A stretch of 64,000 nucleotides of DNA from Actinomycetes bacterium (lineage in GTDB: Bacteria; Actinomycetota; Actinomycetes; Mycobacteriales; Mycobacteriaceae): positions 47,311 to 111,310 of the forward strand of contig JAEWRC010000158.1 of the NCBI GenBank assembly GCA_023460175.1, in the 5' to 3' direction. Shown piece after piece: positions 7,073 through 15,469 of this stretch; position 1 is the stretch's first letter; every line of letters starts with the position of its first letter. The notes under the pieces are model-generated. The model searched no databases and was not told the DNA's origin. It saw nothing but the letters and a program-made list of their open reading frames with translations. The translations under genes and the position numbers were made by a program.

Positions 7073-8896
7073 TCAGTCCGATTCATCGGCACGCACGATG
7101 GTGGCATTGTCCTCGTACTCCTTGGCCTCCCGCCACTTGGCGAGAAGCTTCTGGTACTCGAAGGTGCCCCCGCCGTAGGCGTCCACCCAGATCGGGCGAC
7201 CGTTGTCGAAACTCATGGTGGTGGCGTCGAAATCACCCTCGTTGTTGAAGTAGCCGGGCGTACAGGCCTGCACCGCGTCCGCGTTGAAAACCAGACCCAC
7301 CTTCTCGTCCATGGTGTCGCACCACTGCTGTACCGCCGCCTCGGAAACCTCGAACCTGACCACTCCGTCGGCGCGCAACTGCGCGATGCTCTCGGCAATG
7401 TGCCGGGCCTGATAGGTGAACGCGTACGTGTTGTTGACCGTGACCGCGGTCTGGCGAAGTCCGCCGACGACGAACATGTCCGGGAATCCGTGGGTTTGGA
7501 TGCCATGCACCGTCCGGACCCGATCCCGCCAGGCCTCGGCCAAGGTCAGGCCGTTGCAACCGACCACATCGAAGCCGCCCGACCGGTCCGGTGTCACCCC
7601 GGCCTCGAAACCGGTGGCATAGATGATGAGGTCGACCTCATACTCGGTGCCCTCGATGACGATCCCATTCTCGGTGATCGCTTCGGGCCCCCTGCCGTCG
7701 GTGTCCAGGAGATGGACATTCGGTTGGTTGAAGGCCTGCAAGTATTCGTCGTTGAACCCCGGCCGCTTGCAATGCGTTGCGTACCAGGGTTTCAGCGATT
7801 CGGCCAGGGCGGGGTCCTGCACTATCTCGTCGACTCGGGCCCGGGCGCGCTCCATCTGCTCGATGTCGTAGTCCTCGACCGTGCGCAGATAGGCTTCCAT
7901 GTCGGGCTCGGAGCCGTCGTCGAGCACCTCCAGCGGCGGGATGCCCCACACTTTGGTCCATTCGTCGTCGACGATCTTCTCTTCGACCGGTATGCCCAGC
8001 ATCTGGGCTTCGAAGTTGGCCCAACGCTTCTCCTGCCAACCGGATTCCTGGCTGGTCAACCACTCCTCGTCGGTGGGGGCGTTGTTTCGTGGCAACACGA
8101 TCGTCGGCGTACGTTGCACCATGTAGGTTGTATTCGCGCTCCTGGCTACGTGCGGAAAGGCCTGCAACGCGGTCGGTCCGGTGCCGATGATGGCGACCCG
8201 CTTGTCCTCGAGTTTGTGCAGGTTGCCACGTGAGTCACCGCCGGTGATATCGAAATCCCATCGACTGGAGTGGAACCAGTCACCCTTGAACTTCTCGAGT
8301 CCGGGAATGCCCGGAAGTTTCGGGCGGTGCAGGATGCCGCCGGTCGCCAGAACGACATAGCGAGAGCAGATTTCGTCACCGCGGTCGGTGGTCACAGTCC
8401 ACCGAAAAGTGGTGTCGTCCCAAGCCGCGCCGGTGACGCGCGCCTGGAAGACCGCGCTCTGATAGAGGTCGTACTGCTTGGCGAGCGACTTGGCGTAGTC
8501 GAAGATCTCGTCACCGGGGGAGTACCGCATCGTTGGCACGTAACCGGTCTCTTCCAGCAGCGGCAGGTAGAGGTACGAATCGGTGTCACAGGCGATGCCC
8601 GGATACCGGTTCCAATACCAGGTGCCGCCGTAATCTGCCGCCTTGTCGATGACCGTGACATCTTCGACCCCGGCTTTTATCAGGTGAACTGCCGTCAGCA
8701 GGCCGGCAAAGCCGGCGCCGATGATCGCAACCTCGGTTTCCTTCTTGATCGGTTCCCGCGGGACGGTCTCCACGAAGGGGTCCGCCTCGAGGTCGGAGCC
8801 GATATCGATGGGGACGTACTGTCCCGAGCCGCGGGCTCGGATCCGTTTGTCGCGCTCCTCGGCGTACTTTCGTGCCAACTGCTCGGCATCAGCCAT
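7073..8896 (-). CDS. Type I Baeyer-Villiger monooxygenase (FAD/NADPH)
   Basis: A 607-aa flavoprotein. The FAD motif GAGFAG is at 60-65, GGTWYWNRYPG at 90-100, a second dinucleotide motif GTGPTA at 238-243, and between them the Baeyer-Villiger fingerprint FKGDWFHSSRWD (203-214), matching FxGxxxHxxxW with Asp in the last position. Such enzymes convert ketones to esters or lactones with O2 and NADPH. The length matches the phenylacetone/cyclododecanone-type group, with an N-terminal extension of about 55 residues. Gene order (hydrolase first, then this enzyme, then aldolase) suggests ring expansion of a cyclic ketone followed by hydrolysis. Confidence 0.93.
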   Translation of the reverse strand: MADAEQLARKYAEERDKRIRARGSGQYVPIDIGSDLEADPFVETVPREPIKKETEVAIIGAGFAGLLTAVHLIKAGVEDVTVIDKAADYGGTWYWNRYPGIACDTDSYLYLPLLEETGYVPTMRYSPGDEIFDYAKSLAKQYDLYQSAVFQARVTGAAWDDTTFRWTVTTDRGDEICSRYVVLATGGILHRPKLPGIPGLEKFKGDWFHSSRWDFDITGGDSRGNLHKLEDKRVAIIGTGPTALQAFPHVARSANTTYMVQRTPTIVLPRNNAPTDEEWLTSQESGWQEKRWANFEAQMLGIPVEEKIVDDEWTKVWGIPPLEVLDDGSEPDMEAYLRTVEDYDIEQMERARARVDEIVQDPALAESLKPWYATHCKRPGFNDEYLQAFNQPNVHLLDTDGRGPEAITENGIVIEGTEYEVDLIIYATGFEAGVTPDRSGGFDVVGCNGLTLAEAWRDRVRTVHGIQTHGFPDMFVVGGLRQTAVTVNNTYAFTYQARHIAESIAQLRADGVVRFEVSEAAVQQWCDTMDEKVGLVFNADAVQACTPGYFNNEGDFDATTMSFDNGRPIWVDAYGGGTFEYQKLLAKWREAKEYEDNATIVRADESD

Positions 8897-8941
8897 TACG
8901 GGATAGCCTCCTACGGATTCGTTATGGAGTCGGAATCGCCC

Positions 8942-9928
8942 TTACTTGAGGGCGATTGGATTGACGGGTGAGCCGACTGCGCCGGTCACTCGCAGCGGCG
9001 GCGCAACCAATTGGAACTCGTAAACGCCGTCGGCGGCACAGTCGGCCGCCAGATCATCGAGGAACCAGAACTCGCCGAGCATCATGCCCATATCCCGCAG
9101 GGTCAGCAGGTGCAGTGGGTTGAACATGCCCTCAACACCGGACTCCAGACTTTCGACCTGGATGTTGTCTGCGGCAACGGCTGCGACCTCGTGATCGTGC
9201 AGCCAGGACGCGACGGTCCAGGACAACCCCGAGGACGGTTCCATGGGGTTGCCGGTCTGCCGAAACCTGGCGATCCAGCCGGTCCGGACGGCAACGATGT
9301 CGCCGCGCTGCACCCTGACGCCTTGCGCGGCGGCGGCCGCGTCGAGTTCTCCCGGCGTGATGTCGTTCCCGGGTTCGAGAAAGTCGACTCCGCGGTGCTT
9401 GACCATGTCGATCAACACACCGCGTGTCGTTATCCCCTTCACGTCGACCTTGTCGATCGAGCAGTGGAATGCGCCGGCGCTGGTGACCGAGGAGGCCGGG
9501 AAGCCGTTGTAGAGTTGGCCGTCGTAATAGACGTGTGACAACGCATCCCACTGTGTCGACGCTTGCAGAGGCATGATGATCATGTCGTCGTTGAACCGGA
9601 ACGGGCTGGCTTCGAAGTACTTGCTGATCTGCTGTGCTGTGCCGTTGGCGGGCCACCGGCTGCCGTATTTGGCCCATGCGGTCTCGTCTCCGCCGTCAAC
9701 GGTCATCAGATGCACCGGCTTGTTGCGGAAGTCGAGGGTTCCTTGCGGGCTCGAGGTGCCGAACTCGATACCGAGCGGAAAGACCTTGCCCTTTTTGACC
9801 AGCGCGGCAGCCTGTTGCACCTTGGCGTCGTCGATGAAGTTGAGCGTGCCAAGCTCGTCGGCGCCACCCCAGCGCCCCCAGTTCCGTACATCGGCCGCAA
9901 CTCGATGGAACTCGTTCAAACTGTCCAC
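8942..9928 (-). CDS. Cyclase-family hydrolase (kynurenine formamidase-like fold)
   Basis: A 328-aa member of the cyclase/KynB-type metal-dependent hydrolase family. The usual HxGTHxDxPxH metal motif is replaced by STQWDALSH (124-132), the form seen in the longer bacterial and fungal cyclase proteins, which keeps the Asp and His ligands. The family hydrolyses amide or ester bonds, and its position 45 bp before the Baeyer-Villiger gene makes a lactone hydrolase role plausible. It is the first gene of the leftward operon. Operator copy 4 lies 78 bp upstream of its ATG. Confidence 0.82.
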   Translation of the reverse strand: MDSLNEFHRVAADVRNWGRWGGADELGTLNFIDDAKVQQAAALVKKGKVFPLGIEFGTSSPQGTLDFRNKPVHLMTVDGGDETAWAKYGSRWPANGTAQQISKYFEASPFRFNDDMIIMPLQASTQWDALSHVYYDGQLYNGFPASSVTSAGAFHCSIDKVDVKGITTRGVLIDMVKHRGVDFLEPGNDITPGELDAAAAAQGVRVQRGDIVAVRTGWIARFRQTGNPMEPSSGLSWTVASWLHDHEVAAVAADNIQVESLESGVEGMFNPLHLLTLRDMGMMLGEFWFLDDLAADCAADGVYEFQLVAPPLRVTGAVGSPVNPIALK

Positions 9929-10005
9929 AGTGACTCAATCTTCTCGATCGTGAGGGTCGGCGAGAGCGCTGGCGGGGGCCATCCAGGCCGGGGCATACGC
10001 AGTAT

Positions 10006-10019
10006 TGCATCCAGGATAC
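10006..10019 (-). promoter_or_regulatory. Operator copy 4, cyclase-BVMO operon / second GntR gene
   Basis: TGCATCCAGGATAC (reverse complement GTATCCTGGATGCA) lies in the divergent gap between the cyclase operon and the second GntR gene. On the minus strand, TTGTTT upstream and TACTGC downstream could be -35 and -10 with the operator between them, the same placement as copy 1. A lone CATCCAGG half-site occurs at 9980-9987. Confidence 0.7.
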
Positions 10020-10117
10020 TAAACAACAAGACTAAGGCCGGAATCCCTGTTCTACACTGGAGTCACCAGCGCCAACGTCCTCGCCGACCGCGGGACCGGC
10101 GCCCGTCAGGAGGAATG

Positions 10118-10837
10118 ATGACCGCCGATCCGTCAACTCGCATGGGATTGCTCAGAAGGACGCCACGGCTGGTCGACGAAGTGGCCGACCGGCTGCGGGA
10201 GAGCATCGTCGACGGCACGTTTCCGGCCGGGACGCCGCTTCCGCAGGTTGCCATGGCGGCGCAGCTGGGCGTCAGCCGCACACCGCTGCGCGAGGCGCTG
10301 CGGGTGCTGGACAGCGAAGGTCTCGTTCGCAGTTCGGATAACCGCACCGTAGAGGTGGTCGAGATCGGTCCCGACGATTTGCGCGAGATGTACGAGTTGC
10401 GCGAGGTCATCGATGGTCTGGCGGCAAGATTGGCCGCTCGAAAGGGGCTGTCTGCGCAAGACGAACAGCGGGCCCGGCACCTGCTCGACGAGATGGCCGG
10501 CTCGTCCGATCCTTACGACCCGGTGCGCCGGAACCGCGCGCACGCGGAGTTCCACGAGCTGTTCGCCTTGGCGTCCGGCAACGCCAAAGTGCAGTCCTTC
10601 GCCTCACTGATCCGAACCAGCTCAGCCATGCTGTACCTGCCGCTGGTGCGCGATATCGCCGCCAAGAACCTTGCGGCCGCCAATCCGGACAAGACGTACA
10701 AGAAGTTTCTCGACGACGCGCAGGCGCAACATCGCGATATTCTCGAAGCGGTCGTGGAGCGCAAGCCTGCCGCCGCCGAAGATGAAGCCCGGCGGCACAT
10801 TCAGCGGACGCTGCGCTTTACCCACTATTTCGGCTGA
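10118..10837 (+). CDS. GntR-family regulator, FCD subfamily (second copy)
   Basis: A 239-aa FCD regulator. The winged helix has VSRTPLREALRVLDSEGLVR, nearly identical to the regulator at 3840, and the FCD domain keeps the histidines in HAEFHELFALASGN, AQHRDIL and RRHIQRTL. The frame is open far upstream, but AGGAGG at 10108-10113 fixes the start at ATG 10118 (or 10115). It diverges from the cyclase operon across operator copy 4. Two paralogues that could read the same site suggest a dual input or a hierarchy, for example an early and a late intermediate as ligands. Confidence 0.92.
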   Translation: MTADPSTRMGLLRRTPRLVDEVADRLRESIVDGTFPAGTPLPQVAMAAQLGVSRTPLREALRVLDSEGLVRSSDNRTVEVVEIGPDDLREMYELREVIDGLAARLAARKGLSAQDEQRARHLLDEMAGSSDPYDPVRRNRAHAEFHELFALASGNAKVQSFASLIRTSSAMLYLPLVRDIAAKNLAAANPDKTYKKFLDDAQAQHRDILEAVVERKPAAAEDEARRHIQRTLRFTHYFG

Positions 10838-10861
10838 CCTGCTCGCATTGCGCCGGAATCA

Positions 10862-10891
10862 TTGACGGCGGTTCATCGGGTCCGCTAGCCT
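10862..10891 (+). promoter_or_regulatory. Promoter of the ferredoxin-P450-SDR operon
   Basis: TTGACG (10862-10867), 18-bp spacer, TAGCCT (10886-10891). The mce operon promoter has the same -35, the same spacer and a similar -10, and in both the operator starts 11 bp after the -10. The conserved spacing makes this call stronger than the hexamers alone. Confidence 0.6.
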
Positions 10892-10902
10892 CGACTAGTT
10901 CC

Positions 10903-10916
10903 TGTATCCAGGATGC
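10903..10916 (+). promoter_or_regulatory. Operator copy 5, ferredoxin-P450-SDR operon
   Basis: TGTATCCAGGATGC, identical to copies 1, 2 and 6. The identity with copy 6 extends to TCCTGTATCCAGGATGCT (18 bp). It covers the expected +5 to +18 region, so binding would block initiation or early elongation. The ferredoxin ATG is 90 bp downstream. Confidence 0.75.
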
Positions 10917-11006
10917 TGCAGCGGTTTGGTGCCGGAGCCTGAACACCACGGGCTGCCGAGACCAACCGCTGCACCCAAGTGTCGGAGAACAAAGGACATC
11001 AAACTG

Positions 11007-11228
11007 ATGAAGGTTCGAATCGATGAGAACCGCTGTCAGGGACATGGGCGCTGCTATTCCATCGAGCCTGAGATGTTCGAGCCCATGGATGATGATGGCC
11101 ACGCGGCCTTCCTCCTCCACGAGCAACTCGCGGATGACGCTGATCTGCTGGCCAAGGTAATCGAGGCCAGTGCCAACTGCCCGGAACATGCAATCACGAT
11201 TGACGAGAGTGGGAGCGCGCAGAGATGA
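11007..11228 (+). CDS. Ferredoxin of the P450-associated mycobacterial type
   Basis: A 73-aa ferredoxin that would carry electrons to the adjacent P450. The cluster ligands are Cys10, Cys16 and the Cys58-Pro pair, with His13 where a fourth cysteine ligand would be in ordinary 4Fe-4S ferredoxins (CQGHGRC). This variable-position pattern is typical of P450 ferredoxins in mycobacteria, which hold 3Fe-4S or unusual 4Fe-4S clusters. ATG 11007 gives the normal family length; an upstream in-frame extension to 10926 lacks support. Its stop overlaps the P450 start (ATGA). No ferredoxin reductase gene is nearby. Confidence 0.93.
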   Translation: MKVRIDENRCQGHGRCYSIEPEMFEPMDDDGHAAFLLHEQLADDADLLAKVIEASANCPEHAITIDESGSAQR

Positions 11229-12439
11229 CCGAGATGACCGAATCGGCCGTATGCCCTATTGATTACTCAGATTTCGACCACATGGTGGCGGAGCCCAACG
11301 GCGCGAACCCATACCCGGTCTATCGCCAGCTTCGCGCTGGTTGCCCGGTCGGGCGAAGTGCGGAGTACGGCGGGTTCTGGGTGGTCACCGGCTATCCCGA
11401 GTGTTACGAGGTGCTCCACAACCCAGAGATATTCTCCTCGCGGCGTATCACCTTCCCGGCGTTCCCGCAGGATGCGCCGATGGTCCCGATCGAGTTGGAC
11501 CCACCAGATCACGCGCTGTACCGGTCGCTGCTTGCCCCGGCGTTCTCCCCACGTCGAACCCGCGAGATGTGGGAGGACCCGATTCGCAAGGTGGTCAACG
11601 AGCTCATCGACGGGTTCATCGAAAGCGGCCGTTGCGACGCGTACAAGACGCTGGCGGAGCCGGTTCCGTGCTACATGGGTACGACGCTGTTGGGTGTTCC
11701 GGCCGAAGATGCCCCCCGCCTGTTGGAATGGGTCTCCGCAGTGGTCGACAACTCGCCGTCGGACCCTGAGGCACCCAAAGCGGCGATGCAAGCGCAGTAC
11801 GAGTACTTCGCCGGCAAGCTCGAGGAACGGCGCGCCGATTCCTCTGGGGACGACGTGCTGTCCAGGCTGGTTCGGGCCGAGGTTGACGGCAAGCGCCTGA
11901 CCCAAGAGGAGTTGTTGGGGTTCTGTCTGTTGCTGCTGCTGGCGAGCATCGACACCACACAGAAGGCCATCGGCTCCATAATGTGGCATCTGGCCAAGGA
12001 CGCGGATCTGCGCCACCAACTGGCCGCCGACCCGTCGAAAATTCCCACCGCGGTCGACGAGATGCTGCGGTTCTGGTCCCCGTCGCAACCGAGCCGAGTG
12101 GTGGTCCGCGACACCGAGTTGGGTGGCCATCAGCTGAAGGCGGGTGACATCGTGTTGATGATGATCGGCGCGGCCGATCGCGATGAGCGGGAGTTCCCGG
12201 ACGCAGAGACGTTCGTGCCTGACCGCAGCCCTAACCGTCACCTCACCTTCGGCGGGCATATCCACAAGTGCATCGGTGCGCACATCGCCAGGCTCGAGAT
12301 TCGCATCCTGCTCGAGGAATTCCTCCGCCGCATCCCCGACTTCGAGATCGAGGACGATTCGAAAGTACGGTGGAATCCCGGTCAGGTGCAGGGCTACAGC
12401 TCGGTTCCGATCACGTTCAAGCCCGGATCAGCACAATGA
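11225..12439 (+). CDS. Cytochrome P450 monooxygenase
   Basis: A 404-aa soluble bacterial P450. The I-helix is LLASIDTTQ, with Asp-Thr in the oxygen-activation position and Ser where Gly is usual. The ExxR motif is EMLR, and the heme-binding loop is FGGHIHKCIGAH with Cys349 as thiolate ligand. It would hydroxylate the imported substrate using electrons from the ferredoxin encoded just upstream, with which it shares 4 bp. The next gene, an SDR, also overlaps by 4 bp, giving a P450-then-alcohol-oxidation pair. CYP family assignment needs a database comparison. Confidence 0.95.
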   Translation: MTEMTESAVCPIDYSDFDHMVAEPNGANPYPVYRQLRAGCPVGRSAEYGGFWVVTGYPECYEVLHNPEIFSSRRITFPAFPQDAPMVPIELDPPDHALYRSLLAPAFSPRRTREMWEDPIRKVVNELIDGFIESGRCDAYKTLAEPVPCYMGTTLLGVPAEDAPRLLEWVSAVVDNSPSDPEAPKAAMQAQYEYFAGKLEERRADSSGDDVLSRLVRAEVDGKRLTQEELLGFCLLLLLASIDTTQKAIGSIMWHLAKDADLRHQLAADPSKIPTAVDEMLRFWSPSQPSRVVVRDTELGGHQLKAGDIVLMMIGAADRDEREFPDAETFVPDRSPNRHLTFGGHIHKCIGAHIARLEIRILLEEFLRRIPDFEIEDDSKVRWNPGQVQGYSSVPITFKPGSAQ

Positions 12440-13200
12440 CGAGGCTCGAGTCCAAGGTTGCCTTGGTGACAGGGGCCGGCAGAGGGCTCGGCGCCGCCGT
12501 CTGCAAGTGGATGATCAATGAAGGTGCGACGGTCGTCGCGGCCGACATCGATCCGTCCCATGGCCAGAAATGCGGGGATGAACTCGGCGAGCGGGCGTCG
12601 TTCATCGAACTCGACGTGACCAATGAGCCATCCTGGGACAGTGCGGTTTCGGCAATCATCGAAAAGTTCGGGCGAATCGACGTGCTAGTGAACAATGCCG
12701 GATTGGTCTGGATCGCACCGTTGATTGACACATCCTTGGAGGACTACCAACGGCTCGTCGCAGTCAATCAGACCGGTCCGTACCTCGGTATGCGGGCCGT
12801 GCTGCCGGCGATGATCAAGGCGGGGCGCGGATCGATTGTGAATGTCTCATCGATGAACGGAATCCGGGGCATGCCGGGCGAGTCGATATACAGTGCCACC
12901 AAACACGCTGTTATCGGGATGACTCGCTCGGTAGCCCTCGAGGTAGCCGAGTCGGGAATCCGGGTCAATGCAGTCTGTCCAGGAGCCATGGACACGCCCA
13001 TGCTCGAAGAGGTCGACCTCGGGGCGGATGGCAAGAGCACCGTGGAGGCGTTGGCACCACTGGTCCCGTTCAAGCGAGTGGCCACGGCGGCTGAGGTCGC
13101 CGAAGTGGTGGGATTCCTCTCATCCGATGCTGCTTCGTACTGCAGTGGAGCGGAATTCGTCGCCGATGGCGCATGGACTTCGGGATTGTCCTTCTCGTGA
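12436..13200 (+). CDS. Short-chain dehydrogenase/reductase (classical)
   Basis: A 254-aa classical SDR with cofactor motif TGAGRGLG (12-19), NNAG (86-89), catalytic Ser139, Tyr152 and Lys156. The start ATG shares four bases with the P450 stop, so the longer open frame beginning at 12268 inside the P450 is not real. In this operon it most likely oxidises the alcohol made by the P450 to a ketone, supplying the Baeyer-Villiger enzyme of the leftward operon. Last gene before a gap of about 600 bp. Confidence 0.93.
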   Translation: MTRLESKVALVTGAGRGLGAAVCKWMINEGATVVAADIDPSHGQKCGDELGERASFIELDVTNEPSWDSAVSAIIEKFGRIDVLVNNAGLVWIAPLIDTSLEDYQRLVAVNQTGPYLGMRAVLPAMIKAGRGSIVNVSSMNGIRGMPGESIYSATKHAVIGMTRSVALEVAESGIRVNAVCPGAMDTPMLEEVDLGADGKSTVEALAPLVPFKRVATAAEVAEVVGFLSSDAASYCSGAEFVADGAWTSGLSFS

Positions 13201-13718
13201 CTGACCGCGGCCGTGCAGGGCAGAGTAGTCCAATCCCGAGCAGTCATCGGAACTCGTGCGGCCGCACCGCGGTGGCTTTGGCGGCCGTCTAAACTGTTGC
13301 CGCGATGGGTAATCAACGGGATCACCACCCTGTCGGTTGCCTGATCTTCTGGCGGGTATCTGTGCAGGCAAGAGATATCGCGTGCGTACTGTCCTTCTCG
13401 GCAAGCAGCCCATTGCGTTAGCAGGCACTCTCCGCTTTGCCGGCGATCTCGTTGCCGAGAAACGCACCCCTGGATCCTTCTGGATACAGCGAGTAAAAGT
13501 GTTATTTGCCTGGGTGATTGGCTCGCCGAAAGTCGCTGCCATCAGGCAGGCACCCTTTGGGCGCGCCAATACCGGCACCGACAGATGGATATCGAATGTG
13601 ACGTCGCGCCACCGAGCGCTCTATGTGTAATTGAGCAAGTGCCACAACAGGTTCTGCGCTACAGATCGTTGGCGGGGCCGTGCCGCCCGCAGAGGGCATC
13701 TGGTCAAAATGCGGGGGA
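13201..13718. other. Long non-coding gap before the mce operon
   Basis: About 500 bp with no convincing gene. Short open frames exist on both strands (for example 13337-13630 plus, 13120-13578 minus) but none has a ribosome site, a recognisable domain or mycobacterial codon character. A degenerate half of the operator motif (TGGATACA near 13480-13487) is the only recurring element. It may hold an untranslated leader or a decayed gene. Confidence 0.5.
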
Positions 13719-13748
13719 TTGACGACAGTCGTCGCCGTGTTGTAGTTT
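13719..13748 (+). promoter_or_regulatory. Promoter of the mce operon
   Basis: TTGACG (13719-13724), 18-bp spacer, TAGTTT (13743-13748), followed after 11 bp by operator copy 6. The layout matches the ferredoxin-P450 promoter base for base in spacing: 41 bp from the first T of the -35 to the first T of the operator in both. Confidence 0.6.
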
Positions 13749-13759
13749 GAGCCAACTCC

Positions 13760-13773
13760 TGTATCCAGGATGC
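13760..13773 (+). promoter_or_regulatory. Operator copy 6, mce operon
   Basis: TGTATCCAGGATGC between the mce promoter and the first yrbE gene, whose ATG lies 42 bp downstream. This copy ties the transporter to the same regulator as the P450 and Baeyer-Villiger genes. Confidence 0.75.
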
Positions 13774-13815
13774 TATGGCGACTGTTGTTCGCTGCGAAGG
13801 AGAGGCCTTGCCGGC

Positions 13816-14619
13816 ATGGCAGCACTGACAGAGGTCCAGAAAAGTCGCTCAACGGCGGCAATTGAGGTGGCAGCCAAGCCGGCCCGCGAGATCGGCAACT
13901 TCTTCGCGGTTTCGCTGGATATCTTCGTGCAGATGTTCCGCCAGCCGTTCGCTTGGCGTGAATTCGTCGACCAGACCCTCTTTGTCGCCCGGGTCGCGAT
14001 TCTCCCAGCCATCCTGCTGTCGATCCCGTTCAACGCCTTCGCGGTTTTCCAACTGAACGCGTTACTCGTCGAACTGGGGGCAGCGGATCTGGGCGGCGCC
14101 ACGGCCGGCGTCGCCTGCGTAACCCAGATCGCGCCGATGGTAACGGTGTTGGTCGTCGCGGGTGCGGGCGGCACAGCCATGTGTGCGGACCTGGGGGCGC
14201 GGACGATTCGCGAAGAGATCGATGCTCAGCGGGTCATGGGTATGGATCCGGTTCGCACTCTGCTGGTTCCGCGTGTAGCCGCATTGACGGTCAACGCGCT
14301 ACTACTCAACTCCATCACCACGGCCACCGGTCTGACCGCGGATTACGCGTTCACCGTCTACCTGCAGGACGTCACACCCGGGGCTTTTGCGTCCAGCCTG
14401 ACGCTGCTGGTCGGACTTCGGGAATCGGTGATCGCGATCATCAAGGCAGTCCTTTTCGGCATCGCAGCCGGGCTGATCGCCTGCTATAAGGGCATCACCG
14501 TGGGCGGTGGACCCCAGGGCGTGGGAAACGCCGTCAATGAAACGGTGGTCTTCTCTTTCATGACGCTGTTTGCGATCAACATTGTGTTGACGGCGATGAA
14601 CGCGCAGATGGCCTCATGA
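13816..14619 (+). CDS. yrbEA: YrbE-type (MlaE) permease A of the Mce importer
   Basis: A 267-aa integral membrane permease of the MlaE family. It forms the inner-membrane channel with the B permease and is energised by an MceG-type ATPase. The segment TIREEIDAQRVMGMDP matches the conserved cytoplasmic EExDAxxVMG loop that contacts the ATPase, and several hydrophobic helices follow. ATG 13816 is used; GGAG lies upstream at a slightly long distance. First gene of an eleven-gene operon extending to 24855. No MceG ATPase gene is in the window, as is usual for mycobacterial mce loci, where it is encoded elsewhere. Confidence 0.93.
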   Translation: MAALTEVQKSRSTAAIEVAAKPAREIGNFFAVSLDIFVQMFRQPFAWREFVDQTLFVARVAILPAILLSIPFNAFAVFQLNALLVELGAADLGGATAGVACVTQIAPMVTVLVVAGAGGTAMCADLGARTIREEIDAQRVMGMDPVRTLLVPRVAALTVNALLLNSITTATGLTADYAFTVYLQDVTPGAFASSLTLLVGLRESVIAIIKAVLFGIAAGLIACYKGITVGGGPQGVGNAVNETVVFSFMTLFAINIVLTAMNAQMAS

Positions 14620-15467
14620 GCGCGCCATCGCACGATCGGTTCTCGCGAATCACTCATGTTGCCAAAGGCTTCGGTGACAAATGGAACCATGGCGGTACCC
14701 AAGCGGCGTTCTACGCAAAGTCGATCAGACTGATCCCGAATGCTCTGGTTCGCTACAAGGTGGAGACGCTGCGGGTGATGGCTCAGACCAGCCTAGGTGT
14801 CGGTGCCCTGGCAGCAATAGGCGGAACCGTCGTCGTCGTCACGTTCTTGTTGATCTCCCTTGGCGCCCTCAACGGGCTGGAGGCGCACCGGTCGTTGAAC
14901 CACGTCGGGGCGGACGCGGTGGGTGGCTTCTTTTCGGCGTATGTCACGACCCGGGTCTCCGCGCCACTGATCGTGAACATCGCGTTGGCCGCAACCATCG
15001 GTGCCGGTGCCACTGCGCAACTCGGTGCGATGCGAATCAACGAAGAGATTGACGCGCTCGAGGTGATGAGCATCAATGCGATGTCGTACTTGGTGTCCAC
15101 GCGGGTGATCTCCGGCGTGATTGTCACGATCCCGCTGTTCTGCCTGTCCGCCGAGGCGGCCTATCTCACTACTCGCTTCGTGTACACCTTCGTCTTTGGC
15201 CAGTCGGCCGGCATCTACGACCACTATTTCAACACCTACCTCAAGCCCCTCGACTTGATCTGGGCCCTGGTCCAGGCGGTCGGGACGGCGGTCGTGGTGA
15301 TGTTGTTGCACACCTACTACGGATTCACCGCCAAGGGCGGGCCGGCCGGTGTCGGTGCTGCAGTGGGGCGTGCGGTTCGGGCTTCGCTGGTCGTGTCGGT
15401 GGCGACCACCTTGATGATCGGCATGGCCGTGTACGGATCTACCGGCGACTTCAACCTATCGGGATAG
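14616..15467 (+). CDS. yrbEB: YrbE-type (MlaE) permease B of the Mce importer
   Basis: A 283-aa MlaE-family permease, partner of the preceding gene with which it overlaps by 4 bp (ATGA). The conserved loop is RINEEIDALEVMSIN, followed by TRVISGVIV. About five or six hydrophobic segments are visible. The longer cytoplasmic N-terminus (about 55 residues before the first hydrophobic helix) is usual for the B permease. MceA follows after 2 bp. Confidence 0.93.
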   Translation: MSAPSHDRFSRITHVAKGFGDKWNHGGTQAAFYAKSIRLIPNALVRYKVETLRVMAQTSLGVGALAAIGGTVVVVTFLLISLGALNGLEAHRSLNHVGADAVGGFFSAYVTTRVSAPLIVNIALAATIGAGATAQLGAMRINEEIDALEVMSINAMSYLVSTRVISGVIVTIPLFCLSAEAAYLTTRFVYTFVFGQSAGIYDHYFNTYLKPLDLIWALVQAVGTAVVVMLLHTYYGFTAKGGPAGVGAAVGRAVRASLVVSVATTLMIGMAVYGSTGDFNLSG

Positions 15468-15469
15468 CG

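Noticed and set aside
13470..13488. Seventh operator copy near TGGATACA
   Set aside because: One half matches, but the other half agrees at only three of six positions; too weak to count.
13337..13630. 97-aa plus-strand open frame in the gap before mce
   Set aside because: No ribosome site, no recognised family, and frames of similar length exist on the other strand.
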